Shown here: piece after piece, positions 62,407 to 64,000 of the stretch
Layout of the letters: each line of letters starts with the position of its first letter
How positions within the stretch are numbered: position 1 is the first letter of the stretch
Source of the DNA: Aradus depressus
Lineage: Eukaryota; Arthropoda; Insecta; Hemiptera; Aradidae
Reading direction: 5' to 3'
DNA: 64,000 nucleotides
Assembly: GCA_963662175.1 (NCBI GenBank)
Contig: OY759215.1
Coordinates: forward strand, 12,575,079 to 12,639,078
The notes under the pieces: model-generated
Told to the model about the DNA's origin: nothing
Databases searched by the model: none
Seen by the model: the letters and a program-made list of their open reading frames with translations, nothing else
Translations under genes and position numbers: made by a program

Positions 62407-63612
62407 ATGGCCGTTGACCATCCAGGCCTTAGCGGCAAGAAGAGGACCCTAGACCAGCCTGACCAGGAGACACCCGCCTCACACCTCGCCGTCACCAAGA
62501 GGTATAAATCTTACAACTCACCAGTCATAGTTTCTAACAGGTATTCCGCTCTAACCAATTTAGACACTTCCAAGCCCCAACCGGCCGATTCAAATTACGA
62601 AAATAGTAAAAAAATTAAAATACCTCCAATTTTTATTGTAGGTTACAATAACCTAAAAGAAATAACAGCTGACATATTAAAGGTGGCTACATCACCGTTT
62701 GAAACCAAACAATGCCTAAAAGAAAAAATTAAAATTCAAGCGACCTCGTCAGACGATTTTAGGGCCCTGACAAAATTCTACGATACGCATAAAATTAACT
62801 ATTATACTTATGTTAATCCAGAAACTAAAAATGTATCGGTGATTCTCCGAGGTGTGCCATACGCGTTCAGTGAAGAAGACGTCAAAAATGAATTGCTCCC
62901 TCACTACCCAGTTATTTCGGTCACCAGGTTGCACAATAGAGACAAAATGCCCACGCCATTGTGCGCAGTCGAACTAACTAATAACGATCAGGGAAAAGCC
63001 ATATTTTCACTTACAAAACTATATTACAGTCGGATCCACGTGGAGGAAAGACGCCGGTCCCTGCACGTTCCTCAATGCATGAACTGTCAAAAATTCGGGC
63101 ACACCAAGAACTACTGCCGCCTTGAGTCGACCTGCGTTAAGTGTGCAGGGAATCACCATTATAAAGTTTGTCCTTTCCGAAAAACTGACAAACCGAAGTG
63201 CGCCAACTGTGGGGGCGACCATACCGCCAACTTTGGAGGCTGTCTGAAACGACCACCGAAACGGCAACTACAGTCAGCTTCCGCAGGCACCACCGCAAGC
63301 CAAACATTTCACACTAATACTAATCAACCTCCGCAACACACACACGCACATTCAGCCAACACACCCAATACACCACCATACGCACCTACCTCCCCGGAGC
63401 CCAAACCACCTACGAACTTTTGGTTTGACAAAAATCGAAGTAGGCCAACACCACCGCAACCTAATACTGCAAACAATGGAATTAGCTCTGAGGCAACGAC
63501 TGACCTGACTGGACTCATCATGAACCTCATCAAACCATTCATCCCCCACATCCAAGCTTTCTTATCCAATTTATTCACTAACCTTTTTTCGATGAATCAT
63601 GGCAAACCCTAA
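62407..63612 (+). CDS. LINE ORF1, gag-like nucleic-acid-binding protein
   Basis: Encodes 401 residues from the ATG at 62407; the frame is open back to 62236 but without an upstream ATG (a GTG at 62248 would give 454). The N-terminal part is proline/serine-rich; a folded region follows with VSVILRGVPYAFSEEDVKNE, the PRE_C2HC-type segment found before the knuckles in jockey gag. Three zinc knuckles lie at 63076-63243: CMNCQKFGHTKNYC, CVKCAGNHHYKVC and CANCGGDHTANFGGC (CX2CX4HX4C, CX2CX3HX4C, CX2CX3HX6C). The C-terminus is proline/asparagine-rich. In this family the protein coats LINE RNA and takes it to the nucleus. It overlaps ORF2 by 14 bases in the +1 frame. Confidence 0.92.
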   Translation: MAVDHPGLSGKKRTLDQPDQETPASHLAVTKRYKSYNSPVIVSNRYSALTNLDTSKPQPADSNYENSKKIKIPPIFIVGYNNLKEITADILKVATSPFETKQCLKEKIKIQATSSDDFRALTKFYDTHKINYYTYVNPETKNVSVILRGVPYAFSEEDVKNELLPHYPVISVTRLHNRDKMPTPLCAVELTNNDQGKAIFSLTKLYYSRIHVEERRRSLHVPQCMNCQKFGHTKNYCRLESTCVKCAGNHHYKVCPFRKTDKPKCANCGGDHTANFGGCLKRPPKRQLQSASAGTTASQTFHTNTNQPPQHTHAHSANTPNTPPYAPTSPEPKPPTNFWFDKNRSRPTPPQPNTANNGISSEATTDLTGLIMNLIKPFIPHIQAFLSNLFTNLFSMNHGKP

Positions 63613-64000
63613 TCTGGGAACTTTTCAAAATTTAACTATATTAAACTGGAATGCGGACGGCTTAAAGATAAGGCAACCGTCATTAACCAACTTTTTATCA
63701 CGATATAATGTCGACATTGCATGCATAACTGAGACCCACCTCAAACCGACAGACAAACTCAAACTCTCTGGCTACTGTTCATATAGACTGGACCGACCGA
63801 CACGTTTCGGTGGTGTTGGCATTTTCATCAAACGACACCTGAAACATTCACAGATTAACATTCCCCCTCTCCAGAACTTGGAGGCAGTTGGAGTCACCCT
63901 CACCACACTCTCCGGCACACTCAACATCATATCAGCATACCATCGACCGAACACAAGACTGGTACAGACTGACTTCGAACATATTTTCACAGGACTACCG
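63599..64000 (+). CDS. LINE ORF2, apurinic-like endonuclease domain, partial
   Basis: 134 codons are present from the ATG at 63599, open to the window edge. TILNWNADGLKIRQPSLTNF holds the N of the first endonuclease motif, ACITETHLKP holds the catalytic E, RFGGVGIFIKR follows, and NIISAYHRPN is the next conserved strand. These are the first motifs of the apurinic/apyrimidinic-like endonuclease that nicks target DNA for reverse transcription. The reverse transcriptase lies beyond the window. Translation is likely by reinitiation or scanning from the ORF1 overlap. No defects are seen. Confidence 0.93.
   Translation, partial: MANPNLGTFQNLTILNWNADGLKIRQPSLTNFLSRYNVDIACITETHLKPTDKLKLSGYCSYRLDRPTRFGGVGIFIKRHLKHSQINIPPLQNLEAVGVTLTTLSGTLNIISAYHRPNTRLVQTDFEHIFTGLP

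Larger units (their letters stand above)
62205..64000 (+). mobile_element. Jockey-clade LINE, 5' part, apparently intact, cut by window end
   Basis: Two overlapping ORFs, gag-like then endonuclease/reverse transcriptase, in the jockey order. The start is placed near AATAGTGCGGTTTTTACTG, similar in form to 5' ends of insect jockey elements; this boundary is an estimate. No stop or frameshift is visible in the 1.6 kb of coding sequence, unlike the three clear LINE fragments elsewhere. That suggests a young, perhaps active copy. Confidence 0.85.

Noticed and set aside
62172..62498. 108-codon frame on the minus strand
   Set aside because: Shadow of LINE ORF1 on the opposite strand; the plus-strand frame has gag motifs.

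Overview
The window is about 64 kb of A+T-rich eukaryotic DNA packed with repeats. It looks like an intergenic or heterochromatin-like stretch of an arthropod genome, most likely an insect. The support is a jockey-type LINE, tRNA-derived SINEs with A and B boxes, TA-, TTA- and 8-bp-duplicated DNA transposons, Helitron and gypsy remnants, hammerhead-like cores of the Penelope/retrozyme kind, and short TTAGG-like runs in some SINE tails. Bacterial operon structure, rRNA, CRISPR arrays and true tRNA genes were not seen. The species cannot be fixed from sequence alone; a hemipteran is a guess.

No complete host protein gene could be supported. Nearly all open frames are short chance frames or lie in repeats. 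The only convincing intact coding sequence is at the right edge: a jockey-clade LINE starting near 62.2 kb, with a gag-like ORF1 carrying three CCHC knuckles and an ORF2 endonuclease start that runs off the window. Broken coding remnants are three clear jockey-like reverse transcriptase pieces (17.0, 31.3, 41.6-42.5 kb), a fainter one (60.3 kb), a Helitron helicase C-terminus (51.5 kb), a gypsy integrase tail (47.6 kb) and a PIF/Harbinger transposase N-terminus (24.4 kb).

Layout: 1-6.3 kb holds a long dispersed repeat (family B), SINE-1 copies and pieces of a second repeat (family A). 7.3-7.9 kb is a 61-bp tandem array. 8-16 kb is dominated by family A, including the fullest copy (15.0-15.9 kb), with a SINE-2 inserted in another copy. 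15.9-18.5 kb has nested inverted repeats with hammerhead-like cores. 19.6-20.4 kb is a pogo-like element, 24.2-24.9 kb a Harbinger derivative, and 28.6-29.1 kb an unassigned TIR element. 32-33.1 kb is a 54-bp minisatellite with a higher-order repeat. 34.4 and 49.7-50.3 kb are inverted copies of repeat C, each hit by a different insertion at nearly the same site. 37.3-39.4 kb is a large inverted repeat. 41.5-42.7 kb is an inverted repeat split by a LINE with a target-site duplication. 44.4-45.0 kb is a 112-bp tandem array. 45.4-51.9 kb has Helitron-like, TIR, gypsy, hAT and SINE insertions. 52-55 kb is the most repeat-poor stretch. 55-57 kb has a SINE, a near-perfect palindrome carrying an intact-looking hammerhead core with a 15-bp target duplication, and a 644-bp mariner-like fold-back element. 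58-62 kb has SINEs and LINE tails, then the jockey element.

The most interesting signal is the recurring hammerhead-like core. Several copies have a self-complementary helix III followed by an NUA cleavage triplet, as expected of dimeric hammerheads in Penelope-like elements, and they sit in inverted pairs. Family A, built of repeated 110-140 bp modules with short inverted ends, is the most abundant repeat and matches no class I can name.
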